From Sipunculus nudus (Eukaryota > Annelida > Sipuncula > Golfingiida > Sipunculidae): a DNA stretch of 64,000 bases. The notes below the pieces were generated by a model, which did no database searches, was not told the origin of the DNA, and saw only the letters and a program-made list of their open reading frames with translations. Shown here one piece after another: positions 1 through 11,110 of this stretch. The translations under genes were made by a program, and so were the position numbers. Location: contig CM049317.1 of NCBI GenBank assembly GCA_026874595.1, positions 48,442,401 through 48,506,400 of the forward strand. Direction: 5' to 3'. Each line of letters opens with the position of its first letter. Within the stretch, counting starts at the first letter, position 1.

Positions 1-1332
1 ACCAATAAAGTATGTAAAATTTTCCTTGAAATTAACTAGGAAGGATACAATCATCCTAAGATTAAGCTATTATGCCATCCTTTAACACTGTTTCACTGAC
101 TCTCGTTTTCATTTTCCCTTTTTCCATAAAAAATTTCTTTGGCTGATCAAATGGCTTTTCTGCATTTCCATATAATCATATATTACTCATTAATATACAC
201 ATCACTGTTTTGGGGTTAAGATACAGGATCAACAACCGAAAGGTCAAAGGTCAATGAAGGAAAATGGCTGTGCTTGTCACTAAAGTGCACCATGAAAAGT
301 TTGTCAGATTTCACATTTTTTAATTTTTACAGGATATGGTTATCAAATTACACTGTGCACTGGCTGACATGAGTCACATGACGTAATGTATGCATATATG
401 CTTATATTAGTTTGGCAGGTTTTGGCTGGGAGCAGATGGGATTCTAACCACATGCAGTTTCTGGATCTGGCAACAATGGATAAAATATGAAACACAATCA
501 TGTGAAATACACTTTGCATTCATGGCTGAAACCTCTGTTTTTTTCAGGGGAAGTAATATGCATGTAGGGCACATGAAAGCTGAATGTTACTTGCCTGACT
601 AGGAAAGAACTTTCAAAAGCTAATGTCATGTTTTGATAAACATATATGTATGGGAATCTTGAGGGTGTGTTTGCTATATCAAGAAGAGGACTCGGCATCA
701 ATTTAGTATCACAAAGGCATTTTTGAATGGGTAATTGAGTACCCTTTTAACAGTACAGAGAAGGATCTTTTGACCACAGCACATATCATGCCACAGTTAC
801 ATAGACTTCTGTATTCTGTAACAGTTGGGAGCCTAATCATGTTATTGCGAAATCTTTGATTTGTACAGTTCTGTAGCAAAAATGTTGTTACAATCCAATT
901 ATTTATCACATACAACCAAAAATGTGCATGCATTAACTTGGCTTCAGAAACACAAATGCATCCTGGAACTCCTTATTAGAATCTCTATCCTGATTCACTA
1001 GTGGTAACAGGTTATTCAGTTGGGTAAAGTAATTGATAATTATGTATAAATATTCTCACAGCTCCTTTTTTCAGACTCTTCATTTCACTCTGTAGAACCT
1101 GCAGTTCTTGTACCTACAAAAATTTCATTCAATTGTCCTTTCATCTGTTAAATTCTTGTAACACAGACATGATACTGACAATGTAAAAAGAAAATGTAAA
1201 TAGAAATTAAAAAAAAAAAGAAATGAAATACCATTTTCATTCAAACAGGTGAACATGATTACAATTTGATAAAGATGTGTCAATTACACAAGACTATTTA
1301 ATATATAACAGTTCTTGGTATAAATATGTTTA
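1..1332. other. AT-rich stretch without recognised gene
   Basis: Both strands show only short open frames without domain-like composition or splice-bounded similarity to any family I know. No repeat shared with the rest of the window was noticed here. Confidence 0.5.
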
Positions 1333-2359
1333 AACAAGGGACCCATGGGTCATCGCACTCAGCTTAAGTTTGAATTTTTTGCAAATGCAAAATATTCTAT
1401 TTTAATGTTTTTCATTTATATAAGCATATGAGAAGCTTAGAGGAAAGAGGCTCTCCTACTTGGTTATAGTAAAGTTCTAAATATATTATTGCAAACTAAT
1501 ACTCTGACAAGACTGTCATGAAGAAAAACAGTAAAAGTTTTGAGAGACTGTGATGCATATGAAAAATTTACAGATGGACAGGCCAGTGGACAGAACGGAC
1601 TAATACCTTTATTTCACTTTCAAGAGAATAATGCATTTAAGTTTATATATAAGCCTATTATTTAAGCATATCCACTTTTTCCATTGAATAGTTTTTATCT
1701 GATTATTTTTTTTTATTTACAAGTTTTATAAATTTGTATTAAAAACACTGAAAATATAAGTTTAAATATTAGAATTCTAAGTTGCAATCATTATATATCC
1801 AGAGTGTAGCTCATAATGGGTCATATTATGCATACACATATATTTTTATTATTTTTAAATCACAAATGTTTAAACTGAATTTAAAAGAAAATAATGCCAC
1901 AACATGGCATCTACAAGATTATTCCTTGAATCACTATTAAAAAGTTTTGCACATTGGAGTTTTCAGTACATGCTTAATCTTATTCACCGAAATTAAATAA
2001 AAGATTCAGTAAATTTGGTAAAATAAAAACATCTTTTCAAATAAAGTATACACACTGTTGGTTGAATGAGGGACAAACAATATCATTATGCTTATTACAA
2101 TCTAAGCTATAATTTATTACTGGAATTAATAGTCAATTTCACACCTGGTGAAGTTTTTACTCTTCTCAAGTAAGGAATTACTTATCTGATGAACATCCAC
2201 ACTTTCATAGCAATACACCACTTTGTGGACACAATTAAATATTCACTTTAATCATTGTAACCCTGGTGGTAAATACAAAATCTAAAATGTAGCATTGCAT
2301 AGGCAAGAATAAAATGAAATACAGAAAATTATAACATTCATCTAGTTAATGCACCATCT

Positions 2360-2372
2360 GGGGGGGGGGGGG
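2360..2372 (+). repeat. G13 homopolymer
   Basis: A run of thirteen G lies inside the long repeat copy. The related copy at 19674 has only GGGGGG at this place, so the tract expanded after the copies diverged. Confidence 0.9.
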
Positions 2373-2536
2373 TGTGCAGGGCAGAGGGGAAGCCTGCTAG
2401 TAGTGGCCAAGCTGGGTTGGGTTACATAATGCAAGTGAAGGCTGTACTACTAGGTGGGCTAGATGTAAACAACACTTGACATGGTGTATGAAAACTTGAA
2501 TAAGAGCTACTCTTTTCAACCAATTCCTTTGAAATT

Positions 2537-3190
2537 TCAGATTTTAAAAGATTAAATCCTTATGGATATATGCTGTGAAAATTAAATCAACAGTGCTTAC
2601 TGGGAAAAAATGTGCCTTTGCCAAAGTTGGACAAAACTGAAGGTATTGATTTTTTATTTAAGCTAATAACTTGAAAAATTTGCGAAAATTCAGATCTAAT
2701 TTTGGGTAAACCATTGAATCTTGATTAAATAAAGTTATACTCCTGAAAAAATTTCTCCAGCTTCAGCAATTCTCATGTTAGGTGAGTAAATATATTTCCT
2801 GATTTTTTTAAAATTGCATTATATTTGGCCCATAACTTCAAAATAATAACTTATACTGACAAATTTCAGTTTTTAAAAGATTAAATCCTTATGTATATAT
2901 GCTGTGAAAATTAAATCAACAGTGCTTACTGGGAAAAAATGTGCCTTTGCCAAAGTTGGACAAAATTGAAGGTATTGATTTTTTATTTATGCTTATAACT
3001 TGAAAAATTTGCAAAATTCAGATCTAATTTTGGGTACACCATTGAATCTTGATTAAATAAAGTTATACTCCTGAAAAAATCTCTCCAGCTTCAGCAATTC
3101 TCATGTTAGGTGAGTAAATATATTTCCTGATTTTTTTTAAATTGCATTATATTTGGGCCCATAACTTCAAAATAATACCTAATACTGACC
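2537..3190 (+). repeat. Two-copy tandem duplication, about 330 bp per unit
   Basis: The segment starting AAAGATTAAATCCTTATG at about 2545 recurs at about 2876, with only scattered differences through the following 300 bases. The related copy at 19865-20190 has a single unit, so the duplication arose within this copy. Confidence 0.85.
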
Positions 3191-3539
3191 TAATTTTTGG
3201 TATTTTCATAGAAAATGTATGGAAGAATATGAATACTAAATATGATCAAAAACAGATCAGTGGTTTTGACATTAGGCAGCCTTGAAGTGTTACAATGGCT
3301 TTTTTTATGGAAAACAGAGGTTTTTCCTTAATATCTCAAAGGAACGAAGTTCTAATGACCCAATTTTCGGTATGGTAGGAAATTTTGGGGACATCTAATG
3401 GTATGCAAAATTTTGGATATGTAGGTCCAATGGTTTTAAAATGTGCCCTGTTAACGGACGGCCAGACGGCTGGACGGACGGAGGACGGACAAAGGACCAC
3501 GACTATAGCTCAGATGACTTTCAGTCACAATTTATTACA

Positions 3540-5016
3540 ATTCTAATGTGCTGAATTGATCAATGGATATAAAAATGTATGAATGAATATTTTGTACACA
3601 GCTTTAACAACAGGTTTCATAATATCATCATGAGATGAATAGGGATCCTGTGTATAATTTTATCTGTGATCTCGCATTGACTTATCACCGTGTATAACGA
3701 CACTTACTCGTCTCTGCTGGTCAGCTGGCTGGCTTTGACTGGATGACATGATTCCTGGAATATCAAATAAGAACGAACTTAGTTTAACTTTTTCTTAGTC
3801 CAGATAGCACTGATTAGTATTCTAATTGCCTAATTTTTATTACTAGCTTATCTTAAACACTCAAAACTTTGCACTTGAAGACTAGTTTGTATCACCCATA
3901 ATACGACAGATGGTGTTTTAATAAAATGAAGACTGGCTGAACCTTTTTAGTATTAAAAGATAACAAAACCATACACCCGTGACAAGTAAGCCTGGGTAAG
4001 CCTAGTAATTAGTAGTGTCTGGAAGAATGTGTTTATAGGATCTTAATGAAAATTTCTTGAAAGTTATGGAAACTTTTATGAAAATTACTCTCATAATTTT
4101 TCAGTATCACTGACAACAATAAAATTTTTAAAATTTTGTTCAAGAAATAATTTACACAACTGTGAACTGAAAAGTACTGGAAAGCATACAGTTAAAAGTA
4201 AACTTGTTCACATATTTAATATTTAATATTGAACACTGATTTAAAGGAGCTTTTATAGTCTTCCCAGTAACTTTTTTGGTATTTGTCAGGACTTTTCAGT
4301 GTTTAGCAAGACCCAGTGCGCAAGTGCCATTCATGCAAATGGAGGAACCATTATGTATTTGTAATTTAACACAAGATTTGGCGGCAGCCCCCGCACCTAC
4401 ATCCAGGCAGGGAAACCCAGTTCTGTAACATAATGAACTCCAGGGCTGTCACCATAATCAAATATGGGAATTTCTCACTAAAATATGATCAATCGGCCTC
4501 TGTATGGAAACAACAACTTATGCCAAAACTGTTTTGACCAAGGGGACATGTAGGTGAAATTCTTAACATGTACCCCATATTCTATAGTCAGACCATTATA
4601 TTTCTAGTGTTTTGGGTACCTGTGACGAATTCCACATTTACATCCACTTCAAATCTGAAGCCAAAACATAACACCAATCAATAAATCATCATCTGTTAAA
4701 TACATCTATGCAGTATTTTATCATTTTATAAAAGAAAGATAAATGAGACTGTTTTATGTTGCAGTTTCATGATGCTGCCCCCTAGTGGTGCAAGCCGCAA
4801 TCAGGCTGAGCAATTGTCAGGTGACAATCTTAAACACTCTTGTTTTCTTTTATTTTACAAAGTATTGGCCTAATACTGCACTGACATATTCAAAAGATGA
4901 TAAATTATAAATTGATACCAGTTTCTTGCTCTAAATTTAAATTTAAATGAGGGTTTTGTCGTGTTTCAACAGAGGTACCCAGTACTTTTCAGGGTGTTTT
5001 GGGTGACCCACAAAAA
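3540..5016. other. AT-rich stretch without recognised gene
   Basis: No open frame above 60 codons with domain character is present. Nothing in it resembles the repeat families recognised elsewhere in the window. Confidence 0.5.
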
Positions 5017-5023
5017 GTAAAAC

Positions 5024-6417
5024 CAAGGAGTTTACAGGGATGGAGTATCAAGTGAGAGTCTGGCCGTGTCGGATGTTGCTGACGGGGGTCATAAAACTCG
5101 CTGCTCAATGGCACACAGAGATGCCGCTGATAAGCCCGGCGCTAATTGATTCAGCGCGAGAGACCACCCTTCGGCCCATTCTGGGGTACTGAGGAACTGA
5201 AATTCCAAATAAAAATGTACATTAAAACTCAATGCGATAAATATGTTTCCACAGTTTAACAAAATAATTACAGGATATTAGGCCAAAAAAAATAAAAGGG
5301 TATGGTTCTCAGGCACTTTTTTTAAGAAATCAGTGCGGGCGGGCGGAATTTTATTTTTGACCTTTTTTTGTATGTTTCGATAAAATTTCATATGATCAGG
5401 GAAAAGCATGTAAATGACAGGTTTTTTTCTTGCTAAACAGGTAAAAGCACTACATACCAAAGGAAATGGTATCGAAATTGTATTATTTTATCATTTTGAA
5501 TGATGAAAACAAAATAAAAATGTTTGATGCGGGGGGTTAAAATTGACGCGGGCGGTGCCTGAGAACCATACCTTTAATTTTTTTTGGCCTTATAGTACCG
5601 GTATTTTTATAAATATTTTGACAGGGATGAGTAAGTTTCTCCCGAAATTTATCTCCAGTAGTACTTAATATAAATTTTTAAACAATCATAAGTTTGAACA
5701 CCATATTTCCATATGTGTGGGAAACGTGTGTGAAGGTTTCGTTGCTAATGACGCCTGAGCTATAGCTTGGCTGCGGTACATATGGGCGATAATACGAGAA
5801 CAACGCCGTCAGTGACAGAGCGGACAATGGCTCGCTGTTATCCATCAAAATGAAAGTCATCCGAGCATAAGCTAAAATTTTTTTTTATCGTCGGAATACT
5901 ATAATACATGGCCAATTATTAATATAAGTCATAAGTGTGGGAACTGATGGATTTTTTTATAATTCCGAAGTTATTCAGGGAAAGTAAGGTTTACACTTAC
6001 CAGTCGTCCGCCATGAATCACGGCATAAGTTGATGTAGAGTGTCCGCATCTATCCAAAAATTGGTCAAGTGATTCCTCAACACGATACCTCTCTATATAT
6101 ATTTGTTGCGCATAATTCTTGACAAAACAAACCATTTGCGCATTCATAATTCCGATCAATGTTATTCCAGTGATTTACTGCTCAGTTACTGGATATATCG
6201 CTCTCCGCTTCAGCGAGCTACAGCGGACCGCAGAAGTAACATCTAGCAGGCTCGCTTTATCAAAGGCCGTGCCGCCGCTGCGCCTGACACCGCGGCACAA
6301 TAGGCGTACAATAGAGTTAATGGGCTTATCATGTCTTAATTGCAATTAGCGCACGACTGACACTCGCGACCTGGCAGGGCTTCTGACAGTTGTTACTCCA
6401 TCCCTGTAAACTCCTTG
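5024..6417. mobile_element. 1.4-kb terminal-inverted-repeat DNA element with 7-bp target duplication
   Basis: The left end (CAAGGAGTTTACAGGGATGG, 5024 on) is repeated in inverted orientation at the right end, ending at 6417. About 24 bases are identical, with weaker similarity inwards. The direct repeat GTAAAAC flanks both sides (5017-5023 and 6418-6424). The interior is richer in CpG than its surroundings. A minus-strand open frame at 5971-6159 ends at a possible donor (G|GTAAGT, near 6000), but no following exon is in phase, so I do not call a gene. A separate MITE sits inside at 5281-5589. The superfamily is not assigned: a 7-bp duplication is uncommon, and P-like or hAT-like elements are possible. 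Confidence 0.75.
5281..5589. mobile_element. Harbinger-type MITE, copy 1
   Basis: The 309-bp element begins GGCCAAAAAAAATAAAAGGG and ends with the inverted counterpart TTTTTTTTGGCC. The inverted repeat runs about 37 bases through GGTATGGTTCTCAGGCAC. TTA trinucleotides flank both sides (5278-5280 and 5590-5592), as expected for PIF/Harbinger insertions. A second copy lies at 45240-45571. It is nested in the 5024-6417 element, so it inserted later. Confidence 0.8.
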
Positions 6418-6537
6418 GTAAAACTATATCTTATCATCACATGCATTCCTCTGTGAGGGATCTGTCTAAATGTCTGAGATTATCAGTGAGCCGGAGAATT
6501 CACAGAGAATTTTCAGACAGTTTATGATGGGATGTAT

Positions 6538-6761
6538 AATGGTCTACTGACGGTCTGTCTGTCTGTTAACTTTTAGTAACTCTGCGATAACTTACCGTGG
6601 AATTGATGGATTTTCATTAAAATCACCATAATTACTTACCAATAGATAATCTTGCCCGAGTTCAATTATGGACATATTCCACACATATTTGATAAGGTTA
6701 GAGGTCACCAGGCTACTTCGTGGTATCACCACAATAACTTACAAGGAATAAGATGGATTTT
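6538..6761 (+). repeat. Interspersed repeat R2, left part split by the retrotransposon
   Basis: The stretch starts with a GTCTGTCTGTCTG run and continues with motifs such as CTTACCAATAGAT and AGAGGTCACCAG. It aligns with the reverse complement of 63228-63535. The match continues on the far side of the LTR element at 10858, so one older repeat copy was split by the insertion. Confidence 0.7.
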
Positions 6762-6799
6762 TGTGATGTATGTCCGTACGCGATGGCAGGGCACTCACG
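6762..6799 (+). repeat. 5' LTR remnant, 38 bp
   Basis: The sequence is identical to the first 38 bases of the 3' LTR (10191-10228). The next base diverges directly into pol-like coding sequence, which marks the deletion junction at 6799/6800. Confidence 0.85.
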
Positions 6800-8438
6800 C
6801 CTAATACGCCTACTGATATTAAAGCAGATAGAAATATTGTAGATGATGATGTGATAGATTTGTCACAAACATTCATGAATGTCACTAACCATGATAATGA
6901 CCAACCAGCGCTTTCTCATTCTCAATATGAGAAAAGAGCTGAGAAAATATCGGATGAGACTTTTCCTTTAGGGAATAGGGATATTCTTTTGACAGAACAA
7001 AAAAAATGATACAGGTCTTGCACATTTATATGATTTGGTATTACCGGGTGAAGAGTTAGACAAGGTATCATCAGGTTATTTCATACTAAATGATATTTTG
7101 ATGAGAAAATGGAAACCTAAAGATATTCCCTCAACAGAGGACTGGGCTACAGTAAATCAGATTGTGATTCCTGAAGTGTATCGATCAGAAATAATGAAGA
7201 TAGCCCATGAATCACCTTTGTCAGGACATTTTGGTGTAAACAAGACTAAAGAAAGGATACTAAGGCTTTTCTTTTGGCCAAGAATGAATCAAGATATAGC
7301 TAGATTTTGTAAAACTTGTCATACTTGTCAAATGGTAGGAAAATACAGTCATGATTCACCAAAAGCTCCATTACAGCCAATTCCAGTCATGGAAGAAGCC
7401 ATGTCTAGAATTATTATAGACTGTGTTGGTCCAATGTCAAAAACTAAAATTGGAAATCAATATTTGTTGACCATCATGTGTACTGCAACAAGATATCCAG
7501 AGGCCATTCCTTTGAGAAATATCAAAACCAAAACTATCACTAAAGTTTTGATAAAATTCTTTACAATGTTTGGTATGCCTAAAGAAATTCAATCAGATCA
7601 AGGGTCAAATTTTACATCTGGATTATTCCAACAGTTGACAAATGAATAAGGTGTTAATCAGATCTTGTCAAGTGCATATCATCCGCAATCCCAGGGTGCT
7701 TTAGAGATATTTCATTCTACTCTGAAAACCATGTTGAAGACTTATTGTTTTCATAACAAGAGGGATTGGGACGAAGGGGTCCCGCTATTGTTAATTGCGG
7801 TTAGGGATTCAGTCCAGGAGTCACTCGGATTTACTCCGTTTGAACTCATGTTTGGCCACACTATTAGAGGCCCATTGAATGTAATCAAAGATCAATGGCT
7901 TAGTGAACAAAACAGACGGAAACCCGTTTTAGATTATGTGGTCACATTCAAAGAACGGTTGAATGATACATGTGAATTAGCAAGACAGAATTTGGCTAAA
8001 GCTCAAACCAAGATGAAAATATGGTATGATAAGAAAGCAAGACATCAGGAATTGAATGTAGGAGATAAGGTACTTGCATTGTTACCAAGTAAAGAAGGTC
8101 CATTACAATCAAGATATCACGGACCCTATGAGATTTATAGAAAGATTAACAATGTCAATTACATCATCAAAACTCTAGATAGACGTAAGGGAACTCAATT
8201 ATGTCATGTGAATATGCTCAAACCATATTTTGAGAGGAATGATACATTAGTGAAACCTGTTTGTGTAACATCTGATGATAATGAAATATCTGAAACTACT
8301 GATATTTTCAAAGATTTTGAAATAAGTAAAGACAAGAATGAAAAACCAAAATTAGGTAATTCAGAGATATTGGCAAACTTAGATGTGAAACTAGAACATT
8401 GTCGTCTGAAGAATCTCAAGATTTGTCAAAATTGTTGA
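6800..8438 (+). pseudogene. Retrotransposon integrase (broken)
   Basis: An N-terminal stretch is open to 7009, where the frame shifts at an A-run (about 7000-7007). From 7035 the zinc-binding HHCC region is visible (IAHESPLSGH, then CKTCHTC), followed by the catalytic core: Asp in IIIDCVGP, Asp in QSDQGSNF and Glu in GALEIFHS, with exactly 35 residues between the last two, the D(35)E spacing of retroviral-type integrases. A TAA at 7647-7649 interrupts the core in frame between the second Asp and the Glu. A GPY/F-type module follows (YHGPYEIYRKI through HVNMLKPYF). No chromodomain is seen. The frame ends at 8438, overlapping the reverse transcriptase frame by 40 bases in the -1 direction. Confidence 0.9.
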
Positions 8439-9759
8439 GAAAATATAAACAAATATTTCCAGATGTACCTAGTACAACAAATGTTATATATCATGATGTG
8501 GATGTCGGTGATGCAAAACCAATAAAACAACATCCATACAGAGTTAATCCCGAAACTCTTGCCAACTTAAGGAAAGAAATAGATTACATGTTACAAAATG
8601 ACATCATCAGAGAGAGCCAAAGTGAATGGAGTTCTCCATGTATATTAGTTCCAAAACCAGATAACAGTTACAGATTTTGTACTGATTACAGAAAAGTGAA
8701 TGCTGTAACCAAAACAGATACGTATCCCATACCAAGAGTTGATGATTGTATAGATAGGATTGGTAAAGCTAAATATGTAACAAAATGTGACTTACTGAAA
8801 GGATATTGGGGTGTCCCTCTAACTGAAAGAGTGAGAAAGATCTCTGCTTTTGTTATTCCTGACGGATTATATGAATATAATGTAATGCCGTTCGGAATGA
8901 TGAATAGTGGAGCTTCATTCCAACGTTTGATCAATATTTGTATAAACCGTCTTGAAGGTGTTGAAGGTTACATTGATGACTTGATTGTATATAGTGATAC
9001 GTGGTCTGAACACTTGTATAGACTTGAGAAACTGTTTCAAAGACTGGCTGAAGCTAATCTTACAGTTAATTTGGCAAAAAGTGATTTTGGGAAGGCCAAG
9101 GTCATTTATTTAGGTCATGTCATAGGACAAGGTGATGTAGAACCTATTCAAGCCAAAATTGAGGCCATTATCAATTTCCAGAGGCCTACATCAAAAAAGA
9201 GTTTACAAAGATTTCTAGGCATGACTGGGTATTATAGAAGGTTTTCTAAAAACTTTGCTGAGATAACTGCCCCTCTCACAAATTTGTTAAAAAAAAAGGA
9301 GATATATATTTGGACTGATGACTGCGAAGCAGCATTCGAGAAATTGAAGTCGATGATGATCAATACACCTGTCTTGAAAGCACCTGATTTTGACAAAGAT
9401 TTTAAGTTATGTGTTGATGCTAGCGAACAAGCAGCTGGTGCTATATTGATTCAAGAAGATGAACAAGGGATTGATCATCCTGTCTGTTATTTCTCAAAGA
9501 AATTTAAAGATTACCAGAGAAATTATTCCACCATTGAAAAAGAATTATTGTGCAATATTTTGAAATCTATGTGAGATCAGTTTCTCATCCATTAGTGATT
9601 TATACTGATCATAACCCTTTAGTGTTCTTGAGTAGAATGAAGAACAAGAACAGGAGGTTATTGAATTGGAGTCTACTCTTACAAGAGTATGACATCATTG
9701 TGAAACACATAAGAGGAAAGGATAATGTCATCGCTGACGCATTATCTAGATGTTATTGA
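8399..9759 (+). pseudogene. Retrotransposon reverse transcriptase and RNase H (broken)
   Basis: One frame (8399-9574) reads through the fingers and palm of a Ty3/gypsy reverse transcriptase: SPCILVPKPDNSYRFCTDYR, YPIPRVDD, CDLLKGYWGVPL (first catalytic Asp), MPFGMMNSGASFQ, and YIDDLIVYSD (the YXDD box). Connection motifs follow (FLGMTGYYRRF). RNase H begins with VDASEQAAGAIL and IEKELL. The frame then shifts near 9550-9572, and the end of RNase H (YTDHNPLVFL, NVIADALSR) continues in another frame to 9759. Compared with the family, a few codons are missing at the shift, so a small deletion is likely. RNA-dependent DNA synthesis would be the ancestral role. Confidence 0.92.
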
Positions 9760-10180
9760 TAAATTTGTATATGAATTGTATTGTTAGAGATCGGTATGGA
9801 TGAAGATGTTACATTGAGAAGCAGTAGCTACTATGCGTTGTAAGCTAGTAGGATGAATTGTGCATTAGTCACAGGGATGTTATTTTGCGCAAGTCGTAGT
9901 AATGTTCGATGGCTTTGTGTCTTGTTCGATGGTTTTGTTATTAGTGTGTGTATTATCACAGTAAAGTTAAAATGGATTGGATAGATTATTTGCATATGTT
10001 CGCAAGAAAGGAAATGATGGCTATTGATGTCAATTATAAATGATATTTGTAGATTATAAAAGTTTATATCCTCATGTTAACTTAATTATATTTCTCATAC
10101 AAATATCATATCACCCAAAGGTATATATTTCAGATATTACAAAATTTTACTCATAAAAATATCATAAAATTTTCTTTTTT

Positions 10181-10190
10181 AGGAGGATGG
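10181..10190 (+). other. Polypurine tract of the LTR element
   Basis: AGGAGGATGG, preceded by a T-run, directly abuts the 3' LTR start at 10191. This is the expected site for plus-strand priming. Confidence 0.75.
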
Positions 10191-10853
10191 TGTGATGTAT
10201 GTCCGTACGCGATGGCAGGGCACTCACGGATGGACCTTAGAACCATCGACCCAGGAACAACAGGAACGCATTGACCCGTGTCGCTTACAGTCACCTATTG
10301 AACTCCAGCAACAACAAATAAACGGACAAAGAGAACGTTTTCATTCATTCATTAACAGCGGTTAAACAACCTGAACCGGACTTAAAAGTGGATCGATCGA
10401 TATTGCGTTAAGGTCCACAGACACTATAAATACCCTTCATTTGGCGATTTTGAATTGGGTTGCAAACAAGAAGGGATATCCAGGCCTGATGATGTGTAGT
10501 CTCCTTGTGATAAGGCGGAGACATTTTGGATGTTTTGGACTTTATTATGGCTGTGCACGGATTATGAACTGAACTTTCGATATGACTCCTCAGAGCAACC
10601 CCGGAGTCATTTTTATTTCGTCTAACCAGCACCAGTGACTTTAATTTACAGCAGATAAGTATTTCTTCATTTGTACCGCACCAAGATTTAGTTATTATGT
10701 GTTAGAGACTTTGTGTTTATGTATTGTATATATTGTAAATAATGTTTGTTTAAATAATTATATATATTTTGAACTATATTTGTGAGTCAGTCTTTCATTT
10801 AACATCCTCGTTATGTGAGTGGAACTCGGGGATGTTTTGTGCTTCACGCAACA
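10191..10853 (+). repeat. 3' LTR, about 663 bp
   Basis: The LTR starts TGTGATG after the polypurine tract and ends GCAACA, followed by TTTT. With TG/CA ends the target duplication is TTTT; if the final A belongs to the duplication it is ATTTT. A TATA-like TATAAATA lies at 10425-10432 as a candidate U3 promoter. Confidence 0.8.
10425..10432 (+). promoter_or_regulatory. TATA-like box in 3' LTR
   Basis: TATAAATA sits about 235 bases into the LTR, a plausible position for the retrotransposon promoter. It is called from sequence alone. Confidence 0.4.
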
Positions 10854-10857
10854 TTTT

Positions 10858-11110
10858 GAAAAAAACTTAACAGAAATATTAATCAATGTAATATCTTGCT
10901 TAGTTAAGTTAAATTTTCAGCAAAATACATGCATATTTAATTAGGTCAGAGGTTAACAGACTTTGGTTGCACCATGGTGACCTACCTTAAATCATATGGA
11001 TTTTGATGACACTCATTTGATATATTCACCAATAGTTTCTCAACTGTATTACAATCTCAGCAAAATGTGTGCATATTTAATGAGGTCAGAGGTCACCAGA
11101 TACACAATGG
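10858..11110 (+). repeat. Interspersed repeat R2, right part
   Basis: This continues the copy split by the LTR element. AACAGAAATATTAATCAATG follows the insertion, as in the unsplit copy (reverse complement of about 63310-63370). Motifs such as CAGCAAAAT and GAGGTCAGAGGTCACCAGA recur, the last twice in related form (about 10944 and 11082). Confidence 0.7.

Larger units (their letters stand above)
1333..3531 (+). mobile_element. Hairpin-capped interspersed repeat, long copy
   Basis: The left end carries the family's 5' cap (AACAAGGGACCCATGGGTCA), which contains the perfect palindrome GACCCATGGGTC. The right end carries a GACG-rich tract (about 3455-3490) followed by the 3' cap beginning AGCTCAGATGACT at 3507, whose second stem arm is decayed after AGTCA. 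Positions about 1370-2530 match 18705-19880 closely, and 30870-31200 is a truncated third copy. Inside is a direct duplication of about 330 bp (2537-3190). No coding capacity is seen, so this looks like a non-autonomous element. The family name is not known to me. Confidence 0.75.
6762..10853 (+). mobile_element. Internally deleted Ty3/gypsy LTR retrotransposon, Gmr1-like pol order
   Basis: A 38-bp remnant of the 5' LTR (6762-6799, starting TGTGATGTATGTCCGTACGC) is identical to the start of the full 3' LTR at 10191. The remainder of the 5' LTR, the primer-binding site, gag and protease are missing. The order inside is integrase (about 6.8-8.4 kb), reverse transcriptase (8.4-9.3 kb), RNase H (9.4-9.76 kb), polypurine tract, then LTR. 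In ordinary Ty3/gypsy elements integrase comes last. The Gmr1 lineage, known from fish and other animals, has it first. ATTTT lies on both sides (6757-6761 and 10853-10857), so the outer boundaries are intact. Reading frames are broken at several points, so the copy is dead. Confidence 0.9.

Noticed and set aside
5678-6159. Two-exon minus-strand gene inside the 1.4-kb inverted-repeat element
   Set aside because: A possible donor exists near 6000, but the only nearby acceptor gives a stop after four codons, and neither frame resembles a known transposase.
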